Of a stretch of 64,000 bases of DNA, positions 8,514-17,138 are shown in pieces (within the stretch, counting starts at the first letter, position 1; each line of letters begins with the position of its first letter). The stretch comes from CBDCMJ01 sp965218875. Lineage in GTDB: Bacteria > Chloroflexota > Dehalococcoidia > Lucifugimonadales > UBA3495. The notes beneath the pieces were generated by a model. The model saw only the letters and a program-made list of their open reading frames with translations, did not search any database and had not been told where the DNA came from. The DNA is taken from contig OZ244707.1 of NCBI GenBank assembly GCA_965218875.1, forward strand, positions 744,001-808,000. The letters are read 5' to 3'. The position numbers were made by a program, and so were the translations under genes.

Positions 8514-9671
8514 ATGACAACCGAGAGCGCTGGCGGAGAAGCGGGGTGGGCCGGCAACCGGCCTGCGCCGGTGCCGGTAAAGATCAGCGATGACGACGAT
8601 CGCCTGGTGTTCGACGTGCTTTTTTCCCCGACCATGGAGATGGAGGGCTTGATCACGCCCACCGATCTGCACTACGTGGTCCAACATTTCGGCATTCCTC
8701 AGCCGGTCCGCCCCGAAGACTGGACCCTGACCCTGGAAGGCGAGGTGAAGAATCGCCTGAGTCTCACCTATGAAGAACTGCGGCGATTCCCCGCCCGCAC
8801 CGTGCGGACCGTGATGGAGTGCTCCGGCAGCGACGCCGGGTTCTTTGCCCATTCCCAGGGCCAAGGATCCAGGCCGTCGAGGACCAGCGAGGGCATGCTG
8901 TTGAGCGCCAGCGAATGGACCGGCGCGTCTTTGGCCGCCGTGCTGAACGAGGCCGGCCTCACCGGCAGCGCGGCGGCGGTGCGGGCCGAGGGCTGGGACC
9001 GGGGAGTCCCCGCCGACGTCACCGCCGAGGGCAGAGTCGTCTACTACGACGCGGACCCGTTCTACTACGACAAGGGCCTGCCCCTGGAGAAGGCGCTGCA
9101 TCCCGACACCATCCTCGCCTGGGCCCAGAATGGAGACCTGTTGCAGCACGCCCACGGCGCACCGGTGCGCCTGCTGGTCCCGGGCTGGTCCGGTAATTGG
9201 TCCGTCAAGTGGCTGCGGAAGCTGGAGGTCACGGACCGGATGCCCGACTGCTGGTACCACTACAGCTTCTACTACTACGGCGACTCTCCCGACGACCCCA
9301 ACAAGGAGTTGATCACCACCATAGGGGTGAAGTCCATAGTCACCTACCCCAGGGACGACGGGGTGCCCACCCTGCCCCGCGGCGCCCACGTGGTCCGGGG
9401 CTATGCCTGGAGCGGCGCCGGGGCCATAACCCAGGTGGACGTCAGCGTGAACGGCGGGGAGACTTGGCAGTCGGCCCGAGTAGAGGAGCCCCGGGACCGG
9501 TTCATGTGGGTTCGTTGGTCCTACGTATGGGACGTTCAGACCCCCGGTACCTACAGCGTCATGTCCCGGGCCACCGACGAGGTGGGGAGGGTCCAATCGA
9601 GGGTCCCAAGGTACAACAACATGCAAAAGAACTTCAGCGCCATCGTCGCCAACGACGTGGTCATCCAGTAG
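8514..9671 (+). CDS. Sulfite oxidase-family molybdopterin oxidoreductase
   Basis: 385-aa molybdoenzyme with the sulfite-oxidase fold. The oxidoreductase molybdopterin domain covers about 40-270 with the molybdenum-ligand cysteine C103 in MECSGS, then VRLLVPGWSGNWSVKWL. A C-terminal Mo-co dimerisation domain follows (about 280-380, DVSVNGGETWQSA). No twin-arginine signal or heme domain is seen, so the mature protein looks cytoplasmic, unlike typical periplasmic SorA. Sulfite is the default substrate guess. ATG at 8514 is preceded by GGAG; the frame extends to 8403 without similarity. Confidence 0.88.
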   Translation: MTTESAGGEAGWAGNRPAPVPVKISDDDDRLVFDVLFSPTMEMEGLITPTDLHYVVQHFGIPQPVRPEDWTLTLEGEVKNRLSLTYEELRRFPARTVRTVMECSGSDAGFFAHSQGQGSRPSRTSEGMLLSASEWTGASLAAVLNEAGLTGSAAAVRAEGWDRGVPADVTAEGRVVYYDADPFYYDKGLPLEKALHPDTILAWAQNGDLLQHAHGAPVRLLVPGWSGNWSVKWLRKLEVTDRMPDCWYHYSFYYYGDSPDDPNKELITTIGVKSIVTYPRDDGVPTLPRGAHVVRGYAWSGAGAITQVDVSVNGGETWQSARVEEPRDRFMWVRWSYVWDVQTPGTYSVMSRATDEVGRVQSRVPRYNNMQKNFSAIVANDVVIQ

Positions 9672-10019
9672 GGAGGAGGACAGGATTCCACCAGCCGACA
9701 CTGGGACTCCGCCGCCAGGGCTCTAAACAGCAACCTCGACGCACCATGAGCGAGCTTGGCCTCCCTTGTCGGCCGTCGCGGGGAACGGCGGCGTCCCCGG
9801 CAGCCTTCAAGGAAACCGGCGATTAGGCCCCCGAATATTCGGTGACGGCCGCCCCTCTGTCCTCTATAATCCTCGATGCGCGGGGGGGCGAGATTCCCCG
9901 GGCCGCAACGGGGTCCCGGCGTTTGGACCGCCCTAACCGGTCCGGTTCCGCGGTGGCGGTCGGAGGGCAGGGTTTCGGAGGACCCCTAAGCGGAATACTC
10001 GCCACAAGAGGTTGGACTG
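9672..10019. other. Intergenic region
   Basis: 348 bases with no supportable gene. The only feature seen is a promoter near 9842..9870 for the following gene. Confidence 0.6.
9842..9870 (+). promoter_or_regulatory. Predicted sigma70-type promoter for the PFK gene
   Basis: GTGACG (four of six matches to TTGACA), 17-base spacer, perfect TATAAT at 9865..9870. The start codon is 150 bases downstream, leaving a long leader. Confidence 0.45.
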
Positions 10020-11318
10020 ATGACCAAGCAGGCGGCGCGGCTGGGGATCGTAGTGGGAGGCGGCCCAGCCCCCGGCATCAACAGCGCCATCAGCTCGGCG
10101 GCCATCGAAGCGGTCAACTCGGGGCTGGACGTGGTGGGCGCCTACGACGGCTTCCAGCACCTGGCCGCCGGGCGCACCGACATGGTGACTCCGCTGACCA
10201 TCGCCAGCGTGTCACGGATTCACTCGCAGGGCGGCTCCATCCTGCGCACCTCACGGACCAACCCCGCCCGCAGGCCGGAGGACCTGCAACACACCGTGAG
10301 GGCCCTCCGTGAGCTGGACGTCTCGTACCTGGTAACCATCGGAGGGGACGACACGGCTTTCGCCGCCGCCGAGGTGGCCAAAGCCGCCGAGGGGACCATC
10401 CAGGTGGCCCACGTCCCCAAGACCATCGACAACGATCTGCCCCTTCCCGGAGGCATGCCCACCTTTGGGTTCGAGACGGCGCGACACGTAGGGACCGAGG
10501 TGGCGCTGAGCCTGATGGAGGACTCCCGGACCACCAACCGCTGGTACTTCATCGTGGTGATGGGGAGAGAAGCCGGACACCTGGCGCTGGGAATCGGCAA
10601 GTCCGCCGGCGCCTCCCTGTCGGTAATCCCCGAGGAGTTCCCCGGCGACCAAGTCAGCCTCAGCTCAGTCTGCCGCGTGCTGGAAGGCGCCATTCTGAAG
10701 CGCCGGGTCATGGGCCAACAGCACGGCGTGGCCATCATCGCCGAGGGCATCGCCGAGAGGCTTGACCCGGAGGAGATAGCCGAAATCCCCGGCGTGGAAG
10801 TCGAGCGGGACTCTTTCGGCCACATAAGTTTGAGCGAGATCCCGCTGGCAACCCTCCTGAGACGGGGGGTGAGACGCAGCTTCGCCGACCGCGGCCAGCA
10901 GGTTGTGGTGGTGGACGTGACTCTGGGATACAGCCTGCGCTGCGCCCCGCCGATACCCTTCGACATCGACTATACCCGGACTCTGGGATACGGGGCCGTG
11001 CGCTTCCTGCTGGAGGACAGCAAGGCGGAGAGGTTCCGCTTTGGAGGCTTGGTGTGCCTGCGGGAAGGGCACCGCGAGATAATCCCCTTTGACGAATTGC
11101 GGGACGCCACGACGGGGCGCACTCGGGTCAGGAGGGTTGACTGCTCCTCCGAGTACTACGCCGTGGCCCGGAAGTATATGATCCGCCTGGAGCAGCACGA
11201 CCTGGCGGACCCGGCCATGAGGGCCAAGCTGGCGGAAGCCGGCCAAATGTCTCCCGAAAAGTTTCAAGAGGAGTTTACCCCGGCGGCTTCCTGGAGCGGC
11301 CGGGCCGCGGCGGCCTAA
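10020..11318 (+). CDS. 6-phosphofructokinase, pyrophosphate-dependent type
   Basis: Phosphofructokinase-family enzyme of 432 aa converting fructose 6-phosphate to fructose 1,6-bisphosphate. Phosphoryl-donor residues point to pyrophosphate: GGDD at 108-111 where ATP enzymes have GGDG, and PKTIDND at 133-139 where ATP enzymes have PGTIDND; the N-terminal loop is GGGPAPGIN. Substrate motifs MGREAGHLA and IPEEF are present. The reaction would be reversible and could work in gluconeogenesis. ATG at 10020 follows AGAGG. It stands alone with its own promoter. Confidence 0.9.
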   Translation: MTKQAARLGIVVGGGPAPGINSAISSAAIEAVNSGLDVVGAYDGFQHLAAGRTDMVTPLTIASVSRIHSQGGSILRTSRTNPARRPEDLQHTVRALRELDVSYLVTIGGDDTAFAAAEVAKAAEGTIQVAHVPKTIDNDLPLPGGMPTFGFETARHVGTEVALSLMEDSRTTNRWYFIVVMGREAGHLALGIGKSAGASLSVIPEEFPGDQVSLSSVCRVLEGAILKRRVMGQQHGVAIIAEGIAERLDPEEIAEIPGVEVERDSFGHISLSEIPLATLLRRGVRRSFADRGQQVVVVDVTLGYSLRCAPPIPFDIDYTRTLGYGAVRFLLEDSKAERFRFGGLVCLREGHREIIPFDELRDATTGRTRVRRVDCSSEYYAVARKYMIRLEQHDLADPAMRAKLAEAGQMSPEKFQEEFTPAASWSGRAAAA

Positions 11319-11424
11319 GCTTCACCTTTACGCTGCGTCCCCAGGGTCTGAAGCCGCACGTAGCCGGCAGCGGGCCGACCGTGCCGGAACAGGCCCTCGA
11401 TGAGTCACCCGCGAGAGAACCGGC

Positions 11425-12366
11425 ATGTCCTTGTCCGTCCCGCCTCTATCCGGCAAAGTAGCCATCGTCACCGGTTCCAGCCGCGGTATCGGCAAGGCCA
11501 TGGCGATTGGGCTGGCCCAGGCAGGATCGAAGGTGGTGGTGGCGGCCCGCTCCGAAGCGGGGAGTCCGGGTTCCCTGGGGACCATCCAGGAGACCGTTGC
11601 CGAAATCCAAGGCCAGGGCGGCACGGCGTTGGCCGTCCGGTGCAATCTGCGGGAAGAAGAGGATATCCACTCCATGGTGATGCGCACCGTGGACACCTAC
11701 GGCCGGGTTGACGTCTTGGTAAACAACGCCGGCATTGGCAGCTACCGGACCTTTCTGGAGACCAGCGTCAAGCAGTGGGACCTGGTGATGGACATCGACC
11801 TGCGGGCGCCCTTCATATGCTGCAAGGCGGTGGCGCCCCTCATGCTGGACCAGGGTGGGGGCAGCATCATCAACGTGTCCTCCCACGCCGCAACCAACAT
11901 CTTTACCTCGACCCTGTCGGCCGACCCGGCGGCCGGCGTCACCGTCATGGGCCAGGAATACGGGGCAGCCAAGGCGGGACTGGAACGGTTTACCTGGGGG
12001 CTGGCCGCCGAGCTGGGCCCCCACAATATCGCGGTCAACGTGCTGAAACCCCTCCGCCCGGTCCTCACCGAGGGCTTCAAGGCGCGGCGGCCGGACGCGG
12101 ACTTCTCGACCTGGGCAACGCCCGAGGCCATGGTGAAGGCCGCCGTCTTTCTGGCCGGACAGGACGGCAGGGGTCTGACCGGAAGTACCGTGACCGACCA
12201 AGAGCTAGTGACCAGACTGGGACTATGGCGAGGAGATAGACCTTGGACTTCAACTTCACCGAGGAAGAACGGGAAGTGCGGGCCGCGGCCCGGCGGCTGG
12301 CCGAGGAGCAAATCGCCCCCATTGCCGAGGAGGCCGACGAGTCTTACCAGGTCCACCGCGGATTGA
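11425..12366 (+). CDS. SDR-family oxidoreductase
   Basis: Short-chain dehydrogenase/reductase. The Rossmann motif is TGSSRGIGKA (about 17-26), then NNAGIG, the catalytic Ser in INVSSHA and the YGAAK motif carrying catalytic Tyr and Lys. Insertions make it longer than the usual 250 aa. The family core ends near residue 270 (TRLGLW). The last 41 codons overlap the next gene in another frame and look non-native; a TAG in the alternative frame at 12237 suggests a lost base near the 3' end. It is paired with an acyl-CoA dehydrogenase, so a role in acyl-chain oxidation is likely. Confidence 0.82.
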   Translation: MSLSVPPLSGKVAIVTGSSRGIGKAMAIGLAQAGSKVVVAARSEAGSPGSLGTIQETVAEIQGQGGTALAVRCNLREEEDIHSMVMRTVDTYGRVDVLVNNAGIGSYRTFLETSVKQWDLVMDIDLRAPFICCKAVAPLMLDQGGGSIINVSSHAATNIFTSTLSADPAAGVTVMGQEYGAAKAGLERFTWGLAAELGPHNIAVNVLKPLRPVLTEGFKARRPDADFSTWATPEAMVKAAVFLAGQDGRGLTGSTVTDQELVTRLGLWRGDRPWTSTSPRKNGKCGPRPGGWPRSKSPPLPRRPTSLTRSTAD

Positions 12367-13388
12367 TGGCCGTTCTGGCCGGCTCAGGGCTGCTGCGCTA
12401 CTGCGTTCCGGAGGAGTACGGGGGCCGGGGCATCAAAGTGGTGCGCCTGTGCCTAATCCGCGAGGAGCTGGCCCGCGTCTCCGCCCAGGCGGACACCAAC
12501 TTCATCATGCAGGGCCTGGGAAGCTATCCCATTACCCTGGGAGGGACTCCGGAGCAGAAGTCCCGGTACCTGCCGCCGGTGGCGGCTGGGGAGGCCATTG
12601 CCGCCTTTGCCCTGACCGAACCCGGCGGCGGCTCCGACGTGCTGGGCATGACGACCTCGGCCCGCCTGGAGGAAGAGGAGTGGGTGCTGGACGGGGAAAA
12701 GAAGTTCATCAGTCAAGCGGGAGACGCGTCAACCTACGTGGTCTTCGCCAAGACCGACCCCGACCTGGGCAGCAGGAGCATCTCCGCCTTCATCGTGGAA
12801 CAGGGCACTCCGGGCTTCGACGATACCCGGCGCATGAGACTCATGGCCCCTCACCCCATCGGGGAACCCAGGTTCCAGGACTGCCGCATCCCCGCCGCCA
12901 ACCTTATCGGAGAGCAGGGAGATGGGTTGCAGCTAGCCTTGGGGACCCTGGACACCTTTCGCACCACCGTGGCGGCCGCGGCGGTGGGCATGGGACAGGC
13001 CGGCTACGAGGCGGCGCTGGACTACGCCCGCAACCGCTCCATGTTCGGGAGGAACCTTAGCGACTTCCAGGCCACCCAGTTCAAGCTGGCCGATATGGCG
13101 GTATCGCTGGAGGCCGCCAGGCTGCTCTGCTACCGCGCGGCCTGGTTGAAGGACCAGGGTGGGGAATCGGTGATCAAGGAGGCGTCTTTCGCCAAGCTCT
13201 TCGCCACCGAGGCCGCCTCCCGGATTATCAACGAGTCGCTCCAGGTCCACGGCGGCGCCGGGCTCCAGCAGGGAGCCAGGATCGAGCGGCTGTACCGGGA
13301 GGTAAGGGCCCTGACCATCTATGAGGGAACGTCGGAAATTCAGCGGCAGACCATCGCCCGGCAGTTGCTGCGGGAGGCGCCTCCTTAA
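12243..13388 (+). CDS. Acyl-CoA dehydrogenase
   Basis: FAD-dependent acyl-CoA dehydrogenase of 381 aa, normal length. The N-terminal helical domain starts FNFTEEEREVRAAARRLAEE, the middle domain has FALTEPGGGSDV, and the C-terminal domain has QVHGGAGLQQGARIERLYRE and the C-terminal signature IYEGTSEIQRQTIARQLL, with the catalytic Glu expected at YEGTSE as in the short-chain family. The start is TTG at 12243 with GAGGAGA seven bases upstream, overlapping the SDR reading frame. Substrate chain length is unknown. Confidence 0.92.
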   Translation: MDFNFTEEEREVRAAARRLAEEQIAPIAEEADESYQVHRGLMAVLAGSGLLRYCVPEEYGGRGIKVVRLCLIREELARVSAQADTNFIMQGLGSYPITLGGTPEQKSRYLPPVAAGEAIAAFALTEPGGGSDVLGMTTSARLEEEEWVLDGEKKFISQAGDASTYVVFAKTDPDLGSRSISAFIVEQGTPGFDDTRRMRLMAPHPIGEPRFQDCRIPAANLIGEQGDGLQLALGTLDTFRTTVAAAAVGMGQAGYEAALDYARNRSMFGRNLSDFQATQFKLADMAVSLEAARLLCYRAAWLKDQGGESVIKEASFAKLFATEAASRIINESLQVHGGAGLQQGARIERLYREVRALTIYEGTSEIQRQTIARQLLREAPP

Positions 13389-13441
13389 CGCAAGACGCAA
13401 CACCCGCGACCCAGGCAAAGCCGCGGGACACCGTCCGCCGG

Positions 13442-14269
13442 CTACCTCTCCAGGGGGGTATCCTCCAGGTTAGCCCACTCCCCCATCGACGCATCGTAGT
13501 TCTTGGCGTCGCCGTAGCCCGCCAGCCGCAGGACGAACACACCGTGCGCCGCACGGATGCCGGCCTGTCAATAGGTGTAGACTTTCTTGTCCGGGGTAAC
13601 CCCCGCTTCGGCCAGGGTTCGGCGTATGTCTCCCGCGGGCTTCAGTCGATGGGTGTCCCAGTCCACCAGGTTGAACCACTCCAGGTGGACCGCTCCCGGT
13701 ATGTGTCCGGCGCGCTTGTTGCCCCGGTCGTTGGAGCCGTCCCACTCCCCGTCGCTCCGCACGTCCCACACGACGGCATCTTCCAGGCTGCACGCCGCCT
13801 TGACCTCGTCTATCTTCGCCAGGAAGCCATCGCTCTCCTTGGGGGTGAAGGTGGCCGGGGCCGGCTGCGGCCTGGCGAAGCTGACCGGCCGACCCTCCGT
13901 TACCCAGCGCCTCCAGCCGCCGTCCATCACCTTTACGCTGGCGTGGCCGTAGTGATTTAACGCCCACCAGAGGCGGGCGGCGGTGAGACTCTGGGAGTTG
14001 TCGTAGGCTACTACCAGGGTGTCATCGCCAATGCCCAACCCCTGGCACATGGAAGCAAACTGCTCCGGGTCCATGATGTGGGTGCGGTTGGTCGTGGGGT
14101 CCTTCTCGTAGTTGTCGGGGACCAGGACCGCGCCGGGAACGTGTCCCCGGTTGTATCCGGCCTCCACGTCGCAGTCCACCACCACGACCCCGGGGTCGCC
14201 GTGGTGAGCCTCGACCCACTCGGCGTCAACCAGGTACTCCGGATGGGCGAATTCCTCGTCTTGGGCCAT
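13442..14269 (-). CDS. Rhodanese-type sulfurtransferase, candidate selenoprotein (in-frame TGA at 13568..13570)
   Basis: Two-domain thiosulfate/3-mercaptopyruvate sulfurtransferase, 275 aa if read through. The inactive N-terminal rhodanese domain covers about 10-130; the catalytic C-terminal domain about 145-270. The active-site loop reads Y233-TGA234-QAGIRAAHG. In this family the residue after Tyr is the catalytic Cys, so TGA sits exactly on it, and the frame stays homologous to the TAG at 13442 (GYGDAKNYDASMGEW). A perfect hairpin, six pairs with a GGC loop, starts 12 bases after TGA. Selenocysteine insertion is inferred; a Cys-to-stop mutation or sequence error is the alternative. ATG at 14269 follows GAGGAGG. 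Confidence 0.72.
13542..13556 (-). promoter_or_regulatory. Candidate bacterial SECIS hairpin
   Basis: On the coding strand CCGTGC-GGC-GCACGG forms a perfect stem-loop; the loop Gs lie 18-19 nt after the TGA. This fits the usual bacterial SECIS layout: just 3' of UGA, small apical loop with G in the first two positions. A bulged T and further weak pairs extend the stem. GC-rich coding DNA can form such hairpins by chance. Confidence 0.5.
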
Positions 14270-14446
14270 GGTTCCTCCTCGCCGGGCCAGAGTAGGGCAG
14301 GCGCGCCTACCCATGCCTGTGGTCAGGGGCCAATGCTATCACGGAGGACATGGGTACGCCACCTCTCCGGACCTCCGCTGCGGGGCAGTCTCACGCCTAC
14401 GGCGTCCCCCAGGGTACAGCCTGGAGCGGGTGTCAAATACAGGCAA

Positions 14447-14455
14447 TGCTATAAT
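14447..14455 (+). promoter_or_regulatory. Extended -10 promoter element of acs
   Basis: TGCTATAAT, 75 bases before the acs ATG at 14530. No good -35, as expected for an extended -10. Confidence 0.5.
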
Positions 14456-14529
14456 CCAGCCAGGCGTCACCAGGCGACGTCCCTCCTTGGCGAGGCCCCT
14501 CTCAACCTTCTCCCAAAGGAGCCCTTAGC

Positions 14530-16434
14530 ATGGTTCAGCAAGGACAGATAGACCATCTGCTTCAGCAAACCGGAGAAATTCCGGCACCGTCCCACGTGGC
14601 GCGGCAGGCCACCCTCCAGGACTACGAGGCCGAGTACGCCCGCTCCCTGGCCGATCCCGAGGGCTTCTGGGCCGGCGTGGCCGGGGAGTTGGAGTGGTTC
14701 CGGCCCTGGGACCAGGTGTTCCGCTGGGACTACCCCACCTTTCAGTGGTTCCTGGGCGGCCAGTGCAACATCACCTATAACTGCCTGGACCGGCACCTTG
14801 GCTCCGAGAAGAAGAACAAGGCCGCCTTCATCTGGCTGGGAGAGGACGGCTCCGAGCGGGTGTTCACCTACGGCCGTCTGGCCCAACTGGTCAACCGCTT
14901 CGCCAACGGGCTCAAGTCCCTGGGCGTGGGCAAGGGAGACCGGGTGGTCATCTACATGCCCCTCACCCCGGAGGGGGCCATCGCTATGCTGGCCTGCGCC
15001 CGCATCGGCGCGGTGCACAGCGTGGTGTACGCCGGCTTCAGCGTGGGGTCCCTGCGGGACCGGATTGTCGACGCCCAGGCCAAGGCGCTGATTACCGGCG
15101 ACGCGGGCTACCGGCGGGGCAACCGGGTGGACCTGAAGGGCATCAGCGACGAGGCGGCCCAAGGGCTGGACTTCCTGGAGCACGTCGTGGTCTGGCGCCG
15201 GGAGTCCGACAAGCCTCCCTTGGGTCCCAAGGAGGTTGACTTCGACGAGTTGATGGCCCAAGGCGGCATCGAGTGTCCTGCCGAGGTGATGGACTCGGAA
15301 GACCCACTGTACATTCTCTATACCAGCGGCACCACCGGCAAGCCCAAGGGAGTGCTGCACGTCCACGGCGGCTACATGGTGGGCATCTACTACCACTTCA
15401 AGACCTTCTGGGACATTAAGGACCAGGATGTTTTCTGGTGCACCTCGGACATCGGCTGGGTGGTGGGCCATAGCTACATCGTGTACGCGCCCCTGATTGC
15501 CGGGGCGACGACTGTCTTCCGGGAAGGGGCACCCGACTACCCCGGCCCCCACGTCTTCTACGAGGTCATAGAAAAATACGGCGTCAACGTCATCTTCACC
15601 GCTCCCACCCTGCTGCGGATGCTGATGCGCTACGGGGAAGAGCACCCGAAACAGTACGACCTGCGCTCCCTGAGATTTCTGACCTGCGCCGGGGAACCGC
15701 TTAACCCCGAGGCCCAGCGCTGGGCCTATGAGCACGTCTGTGGCAGCGGGGAGTGGGCTTACCTGGTGGACAACTGGTGGCAGACGGAGACCGGCGGCCC
15801 CTGCCTGGGGACCCTGGCCGTTATGAATTCCAAGCCGGGACGGGTGGGCAAGCCGCTGCCCGGGGCCGAGCTGGACATCGTAGACCGGGAAGGGCAGCCC
15901 ATCGAGGAGCCGAACAAGGGCGGCATCTTGGTCATCCGCAAGCCCTTCCCCCACTTCTTCCGCACCGTCTACGGAGACCCGGACCGCTACGCCGAAAACT
16001 GGAACACCATACCCGGCGTCTACCTCACCGGCGACGTGGCCCTGCGCGACGCCGACGGCTACTACGCGGTGGTGGGCCGCGCCGATGACGTGCTGAACGT
16101 TGCGGGCCACCGCATCGGCTCGGCGGAGGTGGAGAGCGCCCTGGTGTCTCATCCGGCGGTGGCCGAGGCGGCCGTCATCGGCAAGCCCGACCAGTTGCGG
16201 GGCGAGGCCATCAAGGGTTTCGTCACCCTGCGGGTGGGCAACAACCCGTCAGAGCGGATGGTGGACGAGCTGCAACAGCACGTCCGGCGGGAGCTGGGCC
16301 CCATCGCCGTGCCCTCGGAAATCGACTTCACGCCAGTGCTGCCCAAGACCCGCTCGGGCAAGATAATGCGCCGCCTGCTGAAGGCCCAGGAACTGGGCCT
16401 GGACCCCGGAGACATCACGACTCTGGAGGAGTAA
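14530..16434 (+). CDS. acs: Acetyl-CoA synthetase (AMP-forming)
   Basis: ANL-superfamily acyl-CoA synthetase, 634 aa, the usual Acs length. Seen are the Acs N-terminal cap (about 10-90), P-loop YTSGTTGKPKGVLH (about 262), the acyl-pocket motif WWQTETGG typical of acetate enzymes, the hinge region GRADDVLNVAGHRIG and the C-terminal catalytic Lys in KTRSGKIMRRLLK. It activates acetate, possibly propionate, to the CoA ester. AAAGGAG precedes the ATG. A second copy lies at 50376..52328. A short fragment resembling its 3' end recurs at 16992..17034. Confidence 0.92.
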   Translation: MVQQGQIDHLLQQTGEIPAPSHVARQATLQDYEAEYARSLADPEGFWAGVAGELEWFRPWDQVFRWDYPTFQWFLGGQCNITYNCLDRHLGSEKKNKAAFIWLGEDGSERVFTYGRLAQLVNRFANGLKSLGVGKGDRVVIYMPLTPEGAIAMLACARIGAVHSVVYAGFSVGSLRDRIVDAQAKALITGDAGYRRGNRVDLKGISDEAAQGLDFLEHVVVWRRESDKPPLGPKEVDFDELMAQGGIECPAEVMDSEDPLYILYTSGTTGKPKGVLHVHGGYMVGIYYHFKTFWDIKDQDVFWCTSDIGWVVGHSYIVYAPLIAGATTVFREGAPDYPGPHVFYEVIEKYGVNVIFTAPTLLRMLMRYGEEHPKQYDLRSLRFLTCAGEPLNPEAQRWAYEHVCGSGEWAYLVDNWWQTETGGPCLGTLAVMNSKPGRVGKPLPGAELDIVDREGQPIEEPNKGGILVIRKPFPHFFRTVYGDPDRYAENWNTIPGVYLTGDVALRDADGYYAVVGRADDVLNVAGHRIGSAEVESALVSHPAVAEAAVIGKPDQLRGEAIKGFVTLRVGNNPSERMVDELQQHVRRELGPIAVPSEIDFTPVLPKTRSGKIMRRLLKAQELGLDPGDITTLEE

Positions 16435-16445
16435 GGGCGCGGCGC
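16404..16445 (+). repeat. Direct repeat copy 1 (acs 3' end)
   Basis: The last codons of acs plus downstream bases recur, with few changes, at 16992..17034 (CCCCGGAGACATCAC shared). The retropepsin-like gene lies between the copies. Confidence 0.7.
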
Positions 16446-16471
16446 CATGGCCGCGGGCCCCGAGGCAGGCC

Positions 16472-16873
16472 ATGCTTGCCGTCGGGCCAACTATGCGTTA
16501 TCAGGGAGGCGGGACCTTGGGCACTTTTGCCGTACCCATACAACTGGGAAGCCTCACAGGAGGACCCTTCCTTGACATGACCGCCCTGGTGGATGCCGGG
16601 GCCACCTACACTACCTTGCCCGCTAGCGTGCTAGCCCAATTGGGCATTGAACCTGAGGGCTTTCGCCGGTTCCGGCTGGCCGACAACCGGCAAGTTGAGT
16701 ACCGGATCGGCCAGGCCCGGCTGCGCCTGGAGGGGCAGGAACTGATAACGCTGGTAGTGTTTGCCCCGGAAGGCTCTGATCCTTTGCTGGGAGCAACGGC
16801 GTTGGAGATATTCGGTCTCGGAGTGGACCCAATCGAACAGCGGCTGATACCGCTGCCCGCCCTGCTGGCGTGA
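16472..16873 (+). CDS. Retropepsin-like aspartic protease family protein
   Basis: 133-aa clan AA aspartic-protease-like protein, a single-lobe fold that would dimerise. The active-site loop reads VDAGATYTTLP where the family has D-T/S-G-A; the Asp is kept but the Thr/Ser is Ala, which may weaken catalysis. The second hallmark LLGATALEIFGLGVD near the C-terminus is intact. ATG at 16472 is used; ATG at 16493 is an alternative. It lies between two copies of the acs 3' end and may have arrived by insertion. Function unknown; similar genes are often near toxin-antitoxin loci. Confidence 0.75.
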   Translation: MLAVGPTMRYQGGGTLGTFAVPIQLGSLTGGPFLDMTALVDAGATYTTLPASVLAQLGIEPEGFRRFRLADNRQVEYRIGQARLRLEGQELITLVVFAPEGSDPLLGATALEIFGLGVDPIEQRLIPLPALLA

Positions 16874-16991
16874 GAGCCGGTGGGTTGAGTTTATGCCTTC
16901 GCCGCCATGGTGCAAGCATGGTGCCTGGCCCGAAGTTGCGGCCTACCGCCCCAGAACGGAGCCAAGTAAACTCACAAGAGCCTGACGGGAG

Positions 16992-17034
16992 CCCCGGAGA
17001 CATCACCACCCTGGAGGCGTAGGGGCACGGCGCG
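16992..17034 (+). repeat. Direct repeat copy 2 (acs 3'-end remnant)
   Basis: Reads GDITTLEA-stop in frame, like the GDITTLEE-stop end of acs 588 bases upstream. A remnant of a duplication or an insertion scar. Confidence 0.65.
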
Positions 17035-17138
17035 GGGAGACCCTAGCGCCCCAGGCGTTCCCCGCCATGCCCCTGCCGGTAGAGGGCCTGCTGGGTTAGG
17101 CCCGGTGGGCGGGCCAATTTGTTGATAGAGGCGAAACT

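Noticed and set aside
7486..9671. Rieske protein as dedicated partner of the sulfite-oxidase-like enzyme
   Set aside because: They are on opposite strands with a mobile element between them, so there is no operon support.
13568..13570. Genetic code change (TGA as a sense codon throughout)
   Set aside because: Other intact genes end in TGA at their family-typical length (for example 6332, 41388, 54474), so TGA is a normal stop here. The two in-frame TGAs need local explanations.
14467..16152. Long minus-strand frame (561 codons) opposite acs
   Set aside because: A shadow of the acs codon bias in GC-rich DNA; the plus strand carries all Acs motifs.
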